This document shows positions 41,317 to 50,551 of a stretch of 64,000 nucleotides of DNA, one piece after another. The position numbers were made by a program, and so were the translations under genes. Below the pieces are notes generated by a model. That model saw only the letters and a program-made list of their open reading frames with translations. It did not search any database and was not told where the DNA came from. This DNA comes from Heyndrickxia sp050281185. Its GTDB lineage: Bacteria > Bacillota > Bacilli > Bacillales > Bacillaceae_C. How positions within the stretch are numbered: position 1 is the first letter of the stretch; the number at the start of each line of letters is the position of its first letter. The stretch covers positions 124,001-188,000 of the forward strand of contig NZ_JBNNWS010000009.1 of NCBI RefSeq assembly GCF_050281185.1, read 5' to 3'.

Positions 41317-43584
41317 ATGAAAGATTACCGACAATTACAAAGGGAAAACTATTATTTAAAACAGTTACTTGTAAAGATGATGCATAATCAAAGTTCAGCT
41401 GATCCTAGTAAAATAGTAACAAAGGAGTCTTCATTAGGAGAGAAAATAAGTCTGCTGAAGAGTTTATTTAAGGGTAGAACAGATGTCTATGCGCTACGTT
41501 GGGAATCTGAAAGTGGAAAGCAAGGATATGTGCCTGCCTGTGCATTAGAATGGCAAAAACCATTATGCCAAAAACCGCAAATTAGCTGCAATAAGTGTCA
41601 AAATCGTAAGCTTCTCCCTTTGACAGATCAAGTGCATATTGAACATATGAACGGCAAGAAAACGATTGGGATTTATCCATTATTAAAGGATGAGACATGC
41701 TCGTTTTTGGCGGTTGATTTTGATAAAGGGCAATGGCAAAAAGATGTTATAGTATTCTCCAAAACTTGTAAGGGATTGAAGATACCTTATCATATTGAGC
41801 GGTCTAGGTCGGGCAATGGAGCACATGTATGGATTTTCTTTTCTTCTCCAATTATTGCAGTAAATGCACGGAAATTAGGAATCTTTCTTTTAAAGAAAAC
41901 GAAAGAAGAGAATGAAGGATTTTATTTAGAATCTTTTGATCGGATGTTCCCTAACCAGGATACTTTACCAAAAGGAGGATTCGGAAATCTTATTGCTCTC
42001 CCTTTTCAAAAGGTTCCAGGAAAAAATGGGAATAGTATATTTGTTGATGAAAATTTTACTCCTTATCCAGATCAATGGCTGTACTTATCTACCGTTTATA
42101 AAATGACAAAAAAAGATGTTCAAGCAATTATTGGGACTGAAGTGGAAAATCCTGTATTGCCACCGAAGGAAATACAAATTGAATTGAAAAATGGGATTTA
42201 TATTAAGAAGAATGGAGTACCCGCATCCTTACTATCACAAATTGCGGATATAGCTTCATTCAATAACCCGAATTTTTACAAAGCTCGAGCTAAAAGGCTA
42301 TCCACATTTGGAATTCCACATATGATTCAGTGTGCAGATGATGAAAGGGATGTTTTAATTCTGCCAAGAGGGTGTTTGAGAGAACTGTTAGATTTTTTTG
42401 CGGAGCAAGCAATTAAAGTGGATATTGTCGATCGTCAATATTCTGGTGAGAGTATTGATGTAAATTTTTATGGAACACTTACTTCACAGCAAGCTGAGGT
42501 CGTGAATACATTGTTAGAACACAATCAAGCCACGCTTTCTGCGACAACAGGTTTTGGTAAAACAGTTGTTGCCACAGCTATCATTACCGAGAGAAAGGTA
42601 AATACGCTCATCATTGTGCATCGTACTCAATTAATGAATCAATGGGTAGAGCGGCTTTCGACATTTTTAAATGTTTCTCAAAGTGAAATTGGACAAATTG
42701 GTGGTGGGAAAAATAAGATAACTGGAAAAGTGGATGTCGCAACGATTCAAAGTTTGAATTATAAAGGTCAGCTTAAATCTTTTATTACACAATATGGGCA
42801 AGTCATTGTAGATGAATGTCATATTATTTCAGCGATCACTTTTGAAAATGTATTGAAAAAAATACGGACAAAATATGTATTAGGATTGACTGCTACCCCA
42901 AAACGTAAAGATGGAATGCACCCAATTATTATGATGCAATGTGGGCCTATTCGCTATACAATTGATGCAAAATCACAAGCGGAAATTCACCAGTTCGGTC
43001 ATCGATTAATCAAGAAAGAAACAACATTTTTGACAAAGAAAACTGAATTTTATGATATCTATAAGGAGCTTGCGATTGATTCAAAGAGAAACCTTCAAAT
43101 TCTCGATGATGTATTACGATCATTGGAAGAAGGGAGATCCCCCATTATTTTGACTGAGCGTCTTGAACATCTAAACATATTAAAAAACCTATTTCATGGA
43201 TTTGCTAAAAATATCATTGTATTAGCAGGAAACATGAAGAAAAAAGATCAGAAAAAAGAGCTAGAACGTCTATATGCCGTACCGAAAGAAGAGGAACGGT
43301 TGGTCATTGCAACTGGAAAATACATCGGAGAAGGTTTTGACGATGCCCGGCTGGATACATTATTTTTAACAATGCCAATATCATGGAAGGGCACCCTTCA
43401 GCAATATGTTGGTCGCCTTCATCGTCAATACTATAGTAAGGAAGAAGTTCAAGTGTATGATTACGTTGACGAAAAAGTCCCGATTTTAAAAGCGATGTTT
43501 GAAAAACGATTAACAGGATATAAGTCGATGGGGTATGTAATTGGTGATGAGAAGCAAGTGTCGGAACAGATGAGGTTGTTTTAA
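41317..43584 (+). CDS. Archaeo-eukaryotic-type primase fused to a superfamily-2 DEAD/DEAH helicase
   Basis: 755 residues from the ATG at 41317 (GAGGG upstream). A short N-terminal coiled coil is followed by a cysteine cluster (C..C near residues 90-102, ISCNKCQNRK). Next is a primase-polymerase domain with the catalytic pair D134-F-D136 in FLAVDFDKG and the SGNGAH170VW motif, as in the AEP-like domain of so-called TOTE conflict proteins. The helicase follows: Walker A TTGFGK415T, motif II D499-E-C-H, motif III GLTATPKRKDG, and motif VI QYVGRLHRQYY. All catalytic residues are present, so it is probably active as a nucleic-acid helicase/primase. A role in defence, transposon conflict or repair is inferred. 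No nuclease partner is adjacent; DUF6155 is divergent. Confidence 0.82.
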   Translation: MKDYRQLQRENYYLKQLLVKMMHNQSSADPSKIVTKESSLGEKISLLKSLFKGRTDVYALRWESESGKQGYVPACALEWQKPLCQKPQISCNKCQNRKLLPLTDQVHIEHMNGKKTIGIYPLLKDETCSFLAVDFDKGQWQKDVIVFSKTCKGLKIPYHIERSRSGNGAHVWIFFSSPIIAVNARKLGIFLLKKTKEENEGFYLESFDRMFPNQDTLPKGGFGNLIALPFQKVPGKNGNSIFVDENFTPYPDQWLYLSTVYKMTKKDVQAIIGTEVENPVLPPKEIQIELKNGIYIKKNGVPASLLSQIADIASFNNPNFYKARAKRLSTFGIPHMIQCADDERDVLILPRGCLRELLDFFAEQAIKVDIVDRQYSGESIDVNFYGTLTSQQAEVVNTLLEHNQATLSATTGFGKTVVATAIITERKVNTLIIVHRTQLMNQWVERLSTFLNVSQSEIGQIGGGKNKITGKVDVATIQSLNYKGQLKSFITQYGQVIVDECHIISAITFENVLKKIRTKYVLGLTATPKRKDGMHPIIMMQCGPIRYTIDAKSQAEIHQFGHRLIKKETTFLTKKTEFYDIYKELAIDSKRNLQILDDVLRSLEEGRSPIILTERLEHLNILKNLFHGFAKNIIVLAGNMKKKDQKKELERLYAVPKEEERLVIATGKYIGEGFDDARLDTLFLTMPISWKGTLQQYVGRLHRQYYSKEEVQVYDYVDEKVPILKAMFEKRLTGYKSMGYVIGDEKQVSEQMRLF

Positions 43585-43784
43585 TTAGAGTATAACTCGA
43601 AGGAAGAAGGAGTTAACAGTCTACTCTCAAAGTTTTAAAAATAATGACCCAGTAGGGGACTGAAACTCGAAAAGGCTGTAATATCCTTCTTCTGTCGTCA
43701 CGGATATAAAGCTAATAATCCTTTATATGGGATAGCTTTTTTAAACAGGTATAAAAAAATGTCTATATAAAAATAGAGGCATAT

Positions 43785-44260
43785 TTTGGTGGCCATAGTT
43801 CACTTTTAAACCGTTCTTTACTGTATCCAGCTATTGTCCATATTAATAATGCATCTTCGAAAATATAAGAGAAGTGCGGGCAAATTTATTTGCAGCAATA
43901 TTTTTAGTACCAAAGCATGTTCTGGAACAAGAATTATTATTTTTAGATATCCATAAAAATGCTGTCTCTTCAGAGCAAGCAGTAGAATTAGCCCATATTT
44001 TCCAAGTTCCATATAAATCAATGGTTAGAAGACTTTATGAAATTGGACATATAAAAAAGACTTTGATGAATAAACTTTTAGCTGAACCAAATGTATTGTT
44101 GATTCGAAGAAAATTACAGTTAGAAAATCTAATAGCAGCTAAGCCTATTATACATTATGAGGGACTAGCGAAAAATGCATGTGATCTTTATCAAGAAGGA
44201 CTAATTTCTCCTAAAAGGCTACGAAATCTTCTATCTCTCCTTTATAAAGAACTAATTTAA
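43785..44260 (+). pseudogene. ImmA/IrrE-type metalloprotease gene, 5' part lost
   Basis: The 128-codon frame from 43874 begins VRANLFAAIFLVPKHVLEQE, the usual segment just after the HExxH zinc motif of ImmA/IrrE proteases, and continues through the C-terminal helical region to the stop. In another frame just upstream, AYFGGHSSLLNRSLLYPAI looks like the part right after HExxH, so a frameshift separates them. The HExxH helix itself and the N-terminal region are missing. Such proteases cleave phage or ICE repressors. The gene is probably dead. Confidence 0.6.
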
Positions 44261-44342
44261 TTTGATGTTTTTGAATAAATGATTTGTTCAAATACTGTAG
44301 GAGCTCTCATCTTCCTTTTCTTGTTAAAGTATCGTCTTTTCA

Positions 44343-44367
44343 TTTACCGTAAGAACGGTATTTTTTC
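44343..44367 (+). terminator. Terminator after the ImmA/IrrE remnant
   Basis: TTACCGT pairs with ACGGTA around AAGA, followed by TTTTTTC. Confidence 0.75.
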
Positions 44368-44618
44368 TTTTTCGGTCAATAACAGCCCTTTCATTAATCG
44401 TAGGAGCACTCTTTTTCTTTTTCATATAATAAATGTAAGCACAGGATTGATTTTTCAATTCTGTAGTACTTAATTATGATTTGATAAAAAGGATATAGAA
44501 CGCACGCTTTCAGAATTATTTGATTGACTTTAATTTTTTAATAAGGTAATATTTTATTAAACTTTTTATATATTTTAATATAAAAAGTACAAATTTATAT
44601 TTCTGGGGGTATTTTAAA

Positions 44619-45239
44619 ATGACAATATTTGAACTACCAGCATTAAAATATTCATTCGACGCATTGGATCCTTACATAGACAAGCAAACAATGGAAATTC
44701 ATTATGGCAAGCATCATCAAACATATGTAGATAAATTAAATGCTGCATTAGAAGGAAAAGATGAGTTGCAAAATAAAACATTAGAAGAATTATTGAGTAA
44801 TCTGGAATCTGTACCAGAGGAAATTAGAACTGCCGTTAGAAATAATGGTGGGGGACATTTAAATCACACACTTTTCTGGGAGGTTATTGCCCCTTTCAAA
44901 GAAGCGGCAGCACCTTCTGGGAAATTAGCAGAAGCAATAAATGAAGCATTTGGGAATATTAGCATTTTTGAACAAAAATTTGCTGATGCAGCTACAACTC
45001 GTTTTGGTTCTGGATGGGCATGGCTTGTCGTAAATCAAAATGGTCAGTTGGAGGTGACAAGCACTCCAAATCAGGATAATCCTATTATGGATGGAAAAAC
45101 AGCTATACTTGGTCTTGATGTATGGGAGCATGCGTATTATTTAAAATACCAAAATAGAAGGCCTGAATACATTGAGAGCTTTTTCAATATTATTGATTGG
45201 GATGCTGTAGCTGCGAAATATGAGCAGACCATCAAATAA
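44619..45239 (+). CDS. sodA: Superoxide dismutase (Mn/Fe family)
   Basis: 206 residues, full length. Metal ligands are the histidine in IHYGKHH (H28), the histidine in GHLNHTLFWE, and the aspartate and histidine in LDVWEHAYY. GSGWAWLV and the C-terminal YIESFFNIIDWD are typical. It turns superoxide into peroxide and oxygen in the cytoplasm, with manganese more likely than iron in Bacillus. CTGGGGG precedes the ATG. It is followed by an FMN reductase and a ferredoxin gene, so this may be a small redox group, perhaps a second SOD besides the main one elsewhere. Confidence 0.93.
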   Translation: MTIFELPALKYSFDALDPYIDKQTMEIHYGKHHQTYVDKLNAALEGKDELQNKTLEELLSNLESVPEEIRTAVRNNGGGHLNHTLFWEVIAPFKEAAAPSGKLAEAINEAFGNISIFEQKFADAATTRFGSGWAWLVVNQNGQLEVTSTPNQDNPIMDGKTAILGLDVWEHAYYLKYQNRRPEYIESFFNIIDWDAVAAKYEQTIK

Positions 45240-45317
45240 TTCAACACTTCGATAAGGTACCGAAATGGTACCTTATTTAATGATGGGGAAGCCCTATACA
45301 ATCGGGGGGGAGCATAC

Positions 45318-45875
45318 ATGAAACTTGTTGGGATTTCAGGATCATTAGTCGGGCAAAAGACAGCTGAAGCTGTACATTCCGTTTTATTCGCAGCTCGTGG
45401 TCTTGATTCAGCTATTCAAACGGAATTAATTGATCTAAAAGATTATGATGTTGAATTTGTTCGTGGTAAACCATTGGCATTTTATAACGAAGATACTATA
45501 GAAGTAGTGAACAAGATTTTATCCGCAGATTTTCTAGTTATCGGTACGCCTATTTACCAAGCATCCATCTCAGGGGTATTAAAAAACCTTTTTGATCATC
45601 TTCCAGTTGATGCTTTTAAGTCAAAGGTAACAGGGATTGTCACTACAGGAGGTACAGAAAAACACTTTTTAGTGACGGAATATCAACTAAAGCCCATTCT
45701 GTCGTATTTAAAAGGGGTTGTGCCTTCAAGTAATGTATTTATCCATAATGATTTTTTTAATGAAAATAGCGAAATAATCGATGATGATATTTTAAAGCGA
45801 ATCGAAAAACTGGTGGAGGAAATGTTTTTTTTACAAAAAGGTTTAATGGGAAAAAGAACGTATATAGAGAACTAG
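45318..45875 (+). CDS. NADPH-dependent FMN reductase family protein
   Basis: 185 residues with a flavodoxin-like fold: the phosphate loop VGISGSLVGQKTA at the start and the flavin-binding IGTPIYQASISGVLKNLFDHL of SsuE/MsuE-type FMN reductases. It reduces FMN with NAD(P)H, perhaps for a sulfonate monooxygenase or a quinone. GGGGGGAG precedes the ATG. It lies 78 bases after sodA and 39 before the ferredoxin, so the three could be expressed together. Confidence 0.85.
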   Translation: MKLVGISGSLVGQKTAEAVHSVLFAARGLDSAIQTELIDLKDYDVEFVRGKPLAFYNEDTIEVVNKILSADFLVIGTPIYQASISGVLKNLFDHLPVDAFKSKVTGIVTTGGTEKHFLVTEYQLKPILSYLKGVVPSSNVFIHNDFFNENSEIIDDDILKRIEKLVEEMFFLQKGLMGKRTYIEN

Positions 45876-45914
45876 AATACTTTATATAACGTTTCCTATT
45901 TAAGGAGGGATATA

Positions 45915-46154
45915 ATGGCTTTTGTTATTACAAGTCCATGTGCAGCAGAACAAGCAGGTGAGTGTGTAACGGTTTGTCCAGTTGATTGTATAGTGAAAGG
46001 GACGGATCAATATTATATTAATCCAGACTTATGTATTGATTGTGGAGCATGTGTCTCAGTATGTCCAGTGGATGCGATTTTCGAAGAATATGATTTAACA
46101 GAAGAGCAACAACCCTATCTTGAAAAAGCAGAGAAGTTTTTTGGGATTATTTGA
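45915..46154 (+). CDS. Ferredoxin with two iron-sulfur cluster motifs
   Basis: 79 residues. Eight or more cysteines: C9, C17, C21-P and C25 in the first half, then C-x2-C-x2-C-x3-CP (LCIDCGACVSVCPV). The wide first spacing (C-x7-C-x3-C) recalls seven-iron bacterial ferredoxins, where one cluster can be 3Fe-4S. The acidic C terminus is typical. It is a small soluble electron carrier, perhaps working with the adjacent flavin reductase. TTAAGGAGGG precedes the ATG; a terminator follows. Confidence 0.88.
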   Translation: MAFVITSPCAAEQAGECVTVCPVDCIVKGTDQYYINPDLCIDCGACVSVCPVDAIFEEYDLTEEQQPYLEKAEKFFGII

Positions 46155-46194
46155 TAGAATTATTTTTCAATAATGGATTGGAAACAAGATTAAA

Positions 46195-46232
46195 GGAGGA
46201 CCATATCAATAAAATGGGTCCTCTTTTTTTAA
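46195..46232 (+). terminator. Terminator after the ferredoxin gene
   Basis: GAGGACC pairs with GGTCCTC, followed by seven T. Confidence 0.8.
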
Positions 46233-46280
46233 TACGAAAATCAATTTAAGAGTTTGCTTAACTGTAATATTCCACGATTT

Positions 46281-47176
46281 TCACTCATTCACATCCAACA
46301 CAAGCCCCAAATAACTTTCCATATTATTTACTAAATCATACGACCCTAAATCAGAAAGTATTTTAATAGCCTTATTAGCCTTTGCTATCCCTTTTTTACA
46401 ATCCCCCATTTTAATTTCGTATATCCCTTTTATATACAACAGCTGAATTCTTTCGTATAAGCTGCTTTCAGGTATACTGGCATTTTCTAAATATGAAAAG
46501 AAAATATCCGCTTCTTTTTTGTACTTCTGTATTTTTTCATTCCCTAAATTTACGGGACCTATCAAGTGAATGAGAGTATTGATTAGAATTGGCACAATTA
46601 CATGATTAATTTTCTTTAATTTATGATAACGAGTACTTTTTTCATAGGCTGTTTTAGAGAGGGTCAGCACCATTTCAGTATTCATAAGCAGCATGGTAGA
46701 GTTATATAAACGAAGCTCATAATATCCCCACACCTCAACTTTAAATAAATAATCATATAAAATATTTAGTTCTTCTTGTTCAGATGTGATAATTTCATTA
46801 CTTATTATTTTTTCATAAACCTCGAGCATCAGTTTATTACAAAGGAATGGCTGGAATTTGTATTTCTCCCATTTTTCCATTTCTTTTTTTTTAATCGTTG
46901 GATTTGTAGTAAATTACGATTCGAATAGGCCTTATCCGTTTCATTAAAGAATGTTTCAAGATGATCAAGTTCAAAATCGTTATGTATATAAAAAAATTCA
47001 TCAAAAGTAAGGCAAAGTTTTTCAAGAATAAGAGAAAAGTAACTAAGGGAGATGTCTGATTCTCCTCGTTCAAATTTTGATAGGAAGGAAACAGAAAAAA
47101 TTCCATTAGCCAATTGTTCCATTGTAAATCCCTTTTGTTTTCTAATTTTCCTCAATGTTTCTCCATAAGTCTTCAT
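46281..47176 (-). pseudogene. Rgg/GadR/MutR-family regulator, interrupted by a -1 frameshift at an A9 tract
   Basis: The first 95 codons encode an XRE-type helix-turn-helix (YGETLRKIRKQKGFTMEQLA, then SVSFLSKFERGESDIS) followed by the Rgg linker. At 46884-46892 a run of nine A (minus strand) shifts the frame. The second frame continues as KEMEKWEKYKFQPFLCNKLM and the TPR-like Rgg C-terminal domain to the stop at 46281. One extra A would give one protein of 298 residues, the normal Rgg length. Rgg proteins are cytosolic and often peptide-responsive. The gene is divergent from the amidohydrolase gene, its likely target. It may be a true mutant, a phase-variable gene, or one rescued by polymerase slippage. 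Confidence 0.75.
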
Positions 47177-47311
47177 GAAGTTTGTTTCCCCCTTTTAAAT
47201 CAAATTTTTCATCTATACCGATAAATTCCACTATATGAGAAAAATGCGAGTGCTCTATATGTATTTTACTAAAATGAATGGGAGCAATCATCAAAAAAGG
47301 GGTGGAGATAT

Positions 47312-48646
47312 ATGAGGTATTTATTAAAAAATGCATGGATTATAGATGTCGAGAGGGCAACAAACTTTCAAGGGTCGATTGAAATTGATAATGGGTTTAT
47401 TAAAAATATTTTTCATCAGGATAGTGATACTCCAGTCGACATTAAAATTATTGATGTTAAAGGAAAATATATAATTCCAGGTTTAATAGATATGCATTGT
47501 CATATTAATGAAGGATATGCACCTCAGTTTGTAGCTTCTGGGGTGACAACTGTTAGGAATACCGCAGGAAATGTATTGCAGTTAAAAAGTTTGATTGATT
47601 CTCCTATCCATGCTCCAACTCCAAGGGTTTATTCTGCTGACCGTATGATCGATGGATCTCCAGGACTTTGGGGACCGACGAGTACGGGGAATTTTGTGAC
47701 AGATGATCCTAACGAAGCTAGGAATGAAGTGAAAAGACAAGCTGAAGCAGGAGCGAAATTTATTAAAGTTTACGGGTGGCTCGCAAAAGAGGTGATGGAA
47801 GCGGTCGTTACTGAAGCTAAAAATTGTGGATTAGAAGTAAGCTGCGATCTCATCCACTCCTCAAAAGTAAACGCATTGAATGCAGCTAAAATGGGTGTTA
47901 CCTGGTTTGAACATGCATCCGGATTTATTCAAGCACTTTACCCCAACTGGCATACACAAGCAGATCAAGAGGAATGGGGGAAAGTTGATTGGAAACACCC
48001 TGATCAAGTTAGGATTCAGCGATTGTGTGAACAAATGCTTCAATATGATGTGAAGCTATGCCCTACTATGATTATTCATGATCAGATTGAGAAGCTTCCA
48101 GACTATTGGTATGTGAAAAATGATGTTACAAAAACACTGGAAGGAGAGGGAGGGTTAGCAAATCACTGGATGGTGGTGTCGGAGCAGTCAGAGGCTTTGA
48201 AAAGACAATTAGGCATGATGAATCAGTTTACAAAAGTTGTAGCTAAAACTTATTTTGAATTAGGAGGAACGGTTGTAGCAGGAACAGATACCCCTGCAGG
48301 AGTTTGGACACCTCCAGGAATGGCGCTTCATCGTGAACTAGAGTTATTTGTGGAAATTGGATTTACGGAAATGGAAGCTCTAAAAGCAGCAACAATTCAT
48401 GCGGCGAGATCCATTCATCTTAACGATATTGGTTTAATCAGAGCGGGGGCCATTGCTGATCTAGTGATATTGAACAGTAATCCTTTAAAGGATATTCGGA
48501 ATACAAAGGATATAAATAGGATCATTAAAAGCGGGCGATTATTTACTCAAAAGGAAATTCTGGACTGTATACCGAGTAATGAGTACTGTATGGAGCAGTA
48601 TGAAAAATTTGAAGCGGAATTTTTTGAAATGATGGGGAAGTTTTAA
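47312..48646 (+). CDS. Amidohydrolase-superfamily protein (imidazolonepropionase/prolidase-like)
   Basis: 444 residues. The metal-binding motif H62-C-H64 in GLIDMHCHI, K152 in FIKVYGW (bridging lysine), histidines in LIHSSK and FEHASG, and D326 in AGTDTPAG are in place, so a binuclear or mononuclear metal hydrolase is expected. The N- and C-terminal composite beta domain (IDNGFIKNIF, GLIRAGAIADLVILN) is typical. It may hydrolyse a cyclic amide or a dipeptide; the substrate is unknown. GGGGTGGAG precedes the ATG. The start is 135 bases from that of the broken Rgg-like regulator on the other strand. Confidence 0.83.
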   Translation: MRYLLKNAWIIDVERATNFQGSIEIDNGFIKNIFHQDSDTPVDIKIIDVKGKYIIPGLIDMHCHINEGYAPQFVASGVTTVRNTAGNVLQLKSLIDSPIHAPTPRVYSADRMIDGSPGLWGPTSTGNFVTDDPNEARNEVKRQAEAGAKFIKVYGWLAKEVMEAVVTEAKNCGLEVSCDLIHSSKVNALNAAKMGVTWFEHASGFIQALYPNWHTQADQEEWGKVDWKHPDQVRIQRLCEQMLQYDVKLCPTMIIHDQIEKLPDYWYVKNDVTKTLEGEGGLANHWMVVSEQSEALKRQLGMMNQFTKVVAKTYFELGGTVVAGTDTPAGVWTPPGMALHRELELFVEIGFTEMEALKAATIHAARSIHLNDIGLIRAGAIADLVILNSNPLKDIRNTKDINRIIKSGRLFTQKEILDCIPSNEYCMEQYEKFEAEFFEMMGKF

Positions 48647-49023
48647 TGCATAGTGGAACTATATTCCTTTTCACAGAGTCATCGGTTCAAATGGGAAATT
48701 AACCGGTTATGCAGGAGGTCTGTGGTGAAAAGAATGGCTGCTTCAACATGAGAGATCTTGTAAGACAGAATATAAGTAGATGTTAAGAACTCTTAAGTAC
48801 CTCATTTAGATTTGTTAGGGTAAACCGACCACAAATAGTGGTAAAGCAGAGAGTTGAAGTTGTGCTTAATAGAGAGTGGTTAAACAAACTAGAGATATAA
48901 CTCACAAGATAATATTTATTACTATTTTAAAGAGTACATTTTTGCCTATTAAAAACCAACCTCTAAAATAATTAGAGGTTGGTCAAAAAAATCTTCTTTA
49001 TGTTTATAATAATCCTCCGATTA
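48647..49023. other. Intergenic region, 377 bp
   Basis: Only a terminator (48954-48990) at the right end was recognised. No peptide pheromone gene for the Rgg-like regulator could be identified with confidence. Confidence 0.45.
48954..48990. terminator. Terminator between convergent genes
   Basis: ACCAACCTCT pairs perfectly with AGAGGTTGGT, with A and T runs on either side. Confidence 0.8.
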
Positions 49024-50031
49024 CTACATTTGACTTGAGATTTCTTTTCTATTGGGAGCAAGCGGTGGTTGTTCTAGCCATTTATTTTTTACCATTAAAT
49101 CAAACCATTTTTTTGTAACCAAAAGATTTTTTAGAATCGTTCCCTCATAAGCAGTAACAAGATCTGTTCGCATTGCCGATGCCAGACCTGCTCCGTGATA
49201 ATTTTGTGCTGCTTGAAATAAGAATCCAATATGATACAGCATTAATTTGTCAGAAAAAGGAGACTCTGTTGAGGTTGTTACTTCTGTTTCCCAAGATTTT
49301 GGAACAGGTAAATTATCTGCTTGCATTATTTTAGAAAGTGCTTTTATTTGTCCATCTGCTGTATTCTCAGAATCGGTTAAAAATTTTCTTACCTCTTTTG
49401 ATTGAGCGACTTGACTGAATGCAATAGAAAGCGTTTTAGCCATAATACTTTTTTTTAGGTTAAATGAAATACTAATGATCTCTGTTGCCGCTAGTTTTCT
49501 ACTTTTTCCGAAAAATCCATCGGTGAAGTCTTTACTTGAAATATATTCAGGGTTTTCTGCAGGGTAGAATAAAGGATCTCTCTGAAAATTACCTTTTTCA
49601 AGCAATAGTTCAAGCGTTTGGTGATACATCCTTTTTGCATCATCATCACATGCATCATAAAAAAACCTTAAGTCTTTTCTCACGGACACACCTAACGCAG
49701 TACTGTGACCTAGTAAACCATGTAGTGTCATGATATGTAAGTAATTCAGACAAAATATATCCGTGAATAATTTTTGTTTTCCTTTAAAGACGTCAGATTC
49801 AGAAAATCCAATTGGAACTGGGAAGCCCTCGTTTTTCAAAAATGCACTAATTTGTTCTTTTTGCCTTTTGAATGTTTCTAAAGCATCTGCAAAAACTTCT
49901 TTAATTTGCTCATCCTCAATGGTAGAAAACATATATTTATTTACTACATCAGTCATAGTTCCATTTACAAACTCTCCCCATAGTGAGCCTATTTCAGAGG
50001 ATGTAAGTTTTAATTTATCTTTATCCAACAT
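49024..50031 (-). CDS. DUF3231 family protein
   Basis: 335 residues from the ATG at 50031 (GAGGTGAAT before it). It consists of two similar helical halves: TSSEIGSLWGEFVNGTMTDVV with ALETFKRQKEQISAFLKNEGFPVP, then STAFSQVAQSKEVRKFLT with QADNLPVPKSWETEV. This is the duplicated ferritin-like pattern of DUF3231, a family frequent in spore formers. The function is unknown; a coat- or sporulation-linked role has been proposed for relatives. It stands alone. Confidence 0.82.
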   Translation of the reverse strand: MLDKDKLKLTSSEIGSLWGEFVNGTMTDVVNKYMFSTIEDEQIKEVFADALETFKRQKEQISAFLKNEGFPVPIGFSESDVFKGKQKLFTDIFCLNYLHIMTLHGLLGHSTALGVSVRKDLRFFYDACDDDAKRMYHQTLELLLEKGNFQRDPLFYPAENPEYISSKDFTDGFFGKSRKLAATEIISISFNLKKSIMAKTLSIAFSQVAQSKEVRKFLTDSENTADGQIKALSKIMQADNLPVPKSWETEVTTSTESPFSDKLMLYHIGFLFQAAQNYHGAGLASAMRTDLVTAYEGTILKNLLVTKKWFDLMVKNKWLEQPPLAPNRKEISSQM

Positions 50032-50195
50032 ATTCACCTCAATAATTTGAATATAAAAACTCGCTTAATTACATGGATTTATAAAATATTATATCCAACC
50101 CTAAAAATTCAATGTAATGTGCTCGTTGAAGAAAGGAGTATTCAGTTAAAATAATAGTGATCACTATCTCACTACATGAATTTCATTAACATTAA

Positions 50196-50386
50196 GCATT
50201 AAGTGAATTGTGCTATGAGCAAACCGTAACAGGTTTAGAAATTGATAATTTTATGATAGATTCCTTTAAAGTACAATTAGGAATGACAAAAGAGACGTAC
50301 TGATTCATTGGAATTCTAGGTGTTGATTTTATGATTAAATCTAGTTTAATTATTGATTTTAAAGAAAAAGCAACGATTAGAAAATA
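50196..50386 (+). pseudogene. C-terminal remnant of a retropepsin-like aspartyl protease gene
   Basis: Translation gives LEIDNFMIDSFKVQLGM, a stop at TGA (50315 region), then FIGILGVDFMIKSSLIIDF and the normal end. ILGVDFMIKxxxxIDF is the pattern at the end of bacterial retropepsin-like domains. The N-terminal half with the DTG active site is absent and the frame has an internal stop, so it is a relic. Confidence 0.5.
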
Positions 50387-50461
50387 ATTTGTTTCCCCCT
50401 TATTCAAAACATGAAAAACATGAGAACTTCGTGACCATTTACACAATTTATTTGTCAAAAA

Positions 50462-50488
50462 GAGGACCATCATTTATGATGGTCCTCC
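50462..50488 (-). terminator. Terminator of the iron-siderophore importer operon
   Basis: The perfect stem GAGGACCATCA/TGATGGTCCTC around a TTTA loop is followed on the minus strand by TTTTTG. Confidence 0.88.
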
Positions 50489-50551
50489 ATTCGGTGCTTG
50501 TTTTTCAGATATGGAACTTTTTTATGATTATAAGGCTGCAAATCTTTGATC

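Larger units (their letters stand above)
43585..44618. other. 1-kb region of gene remnants and AT-rich spacer
   Basis: It holds an ImmA/IrrE protease remnant (about 43785-44260), a terminator at 44343-44367, and two related TCGTAGGAGC stretches near 44296 and 44400. No intact gene was seen. A single GACCCAGTAGGGGACTGAAAC segment at 43644 recalls a CRISPR repeat but is not repeated. Confidence 0.55.
50032..50551. other. Intergenic region with a protease remnant and terminator
   Basis: It contains a retropepsin-like gene remnant at 50196-50386 (plus strand) and a perfect terminator at 50462-50488 belonging to the iron-importer operon. Nothing else was recognised. Confidence 0.55.

Noticed and set aside
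43640..43670. CRISPR-like repeat (GTAGGGGACTGAAAC)
   Set aside because: Only one copy exists; there is no spacing pattern and no cas gene.
44279..44473. 64-codon hydrophobic frame
   Set aside because: It spans a terminator and AT-rich repeats, with no ribosome site.
47142..47336. 64-codon minus-strand frame as a peptide pheromone for the Rgg-like regulator
   Set aside because: It overlaps the start of the amidohydrolase gene and the regulator's own start region, and lacks a signal-like hydrophobic end.
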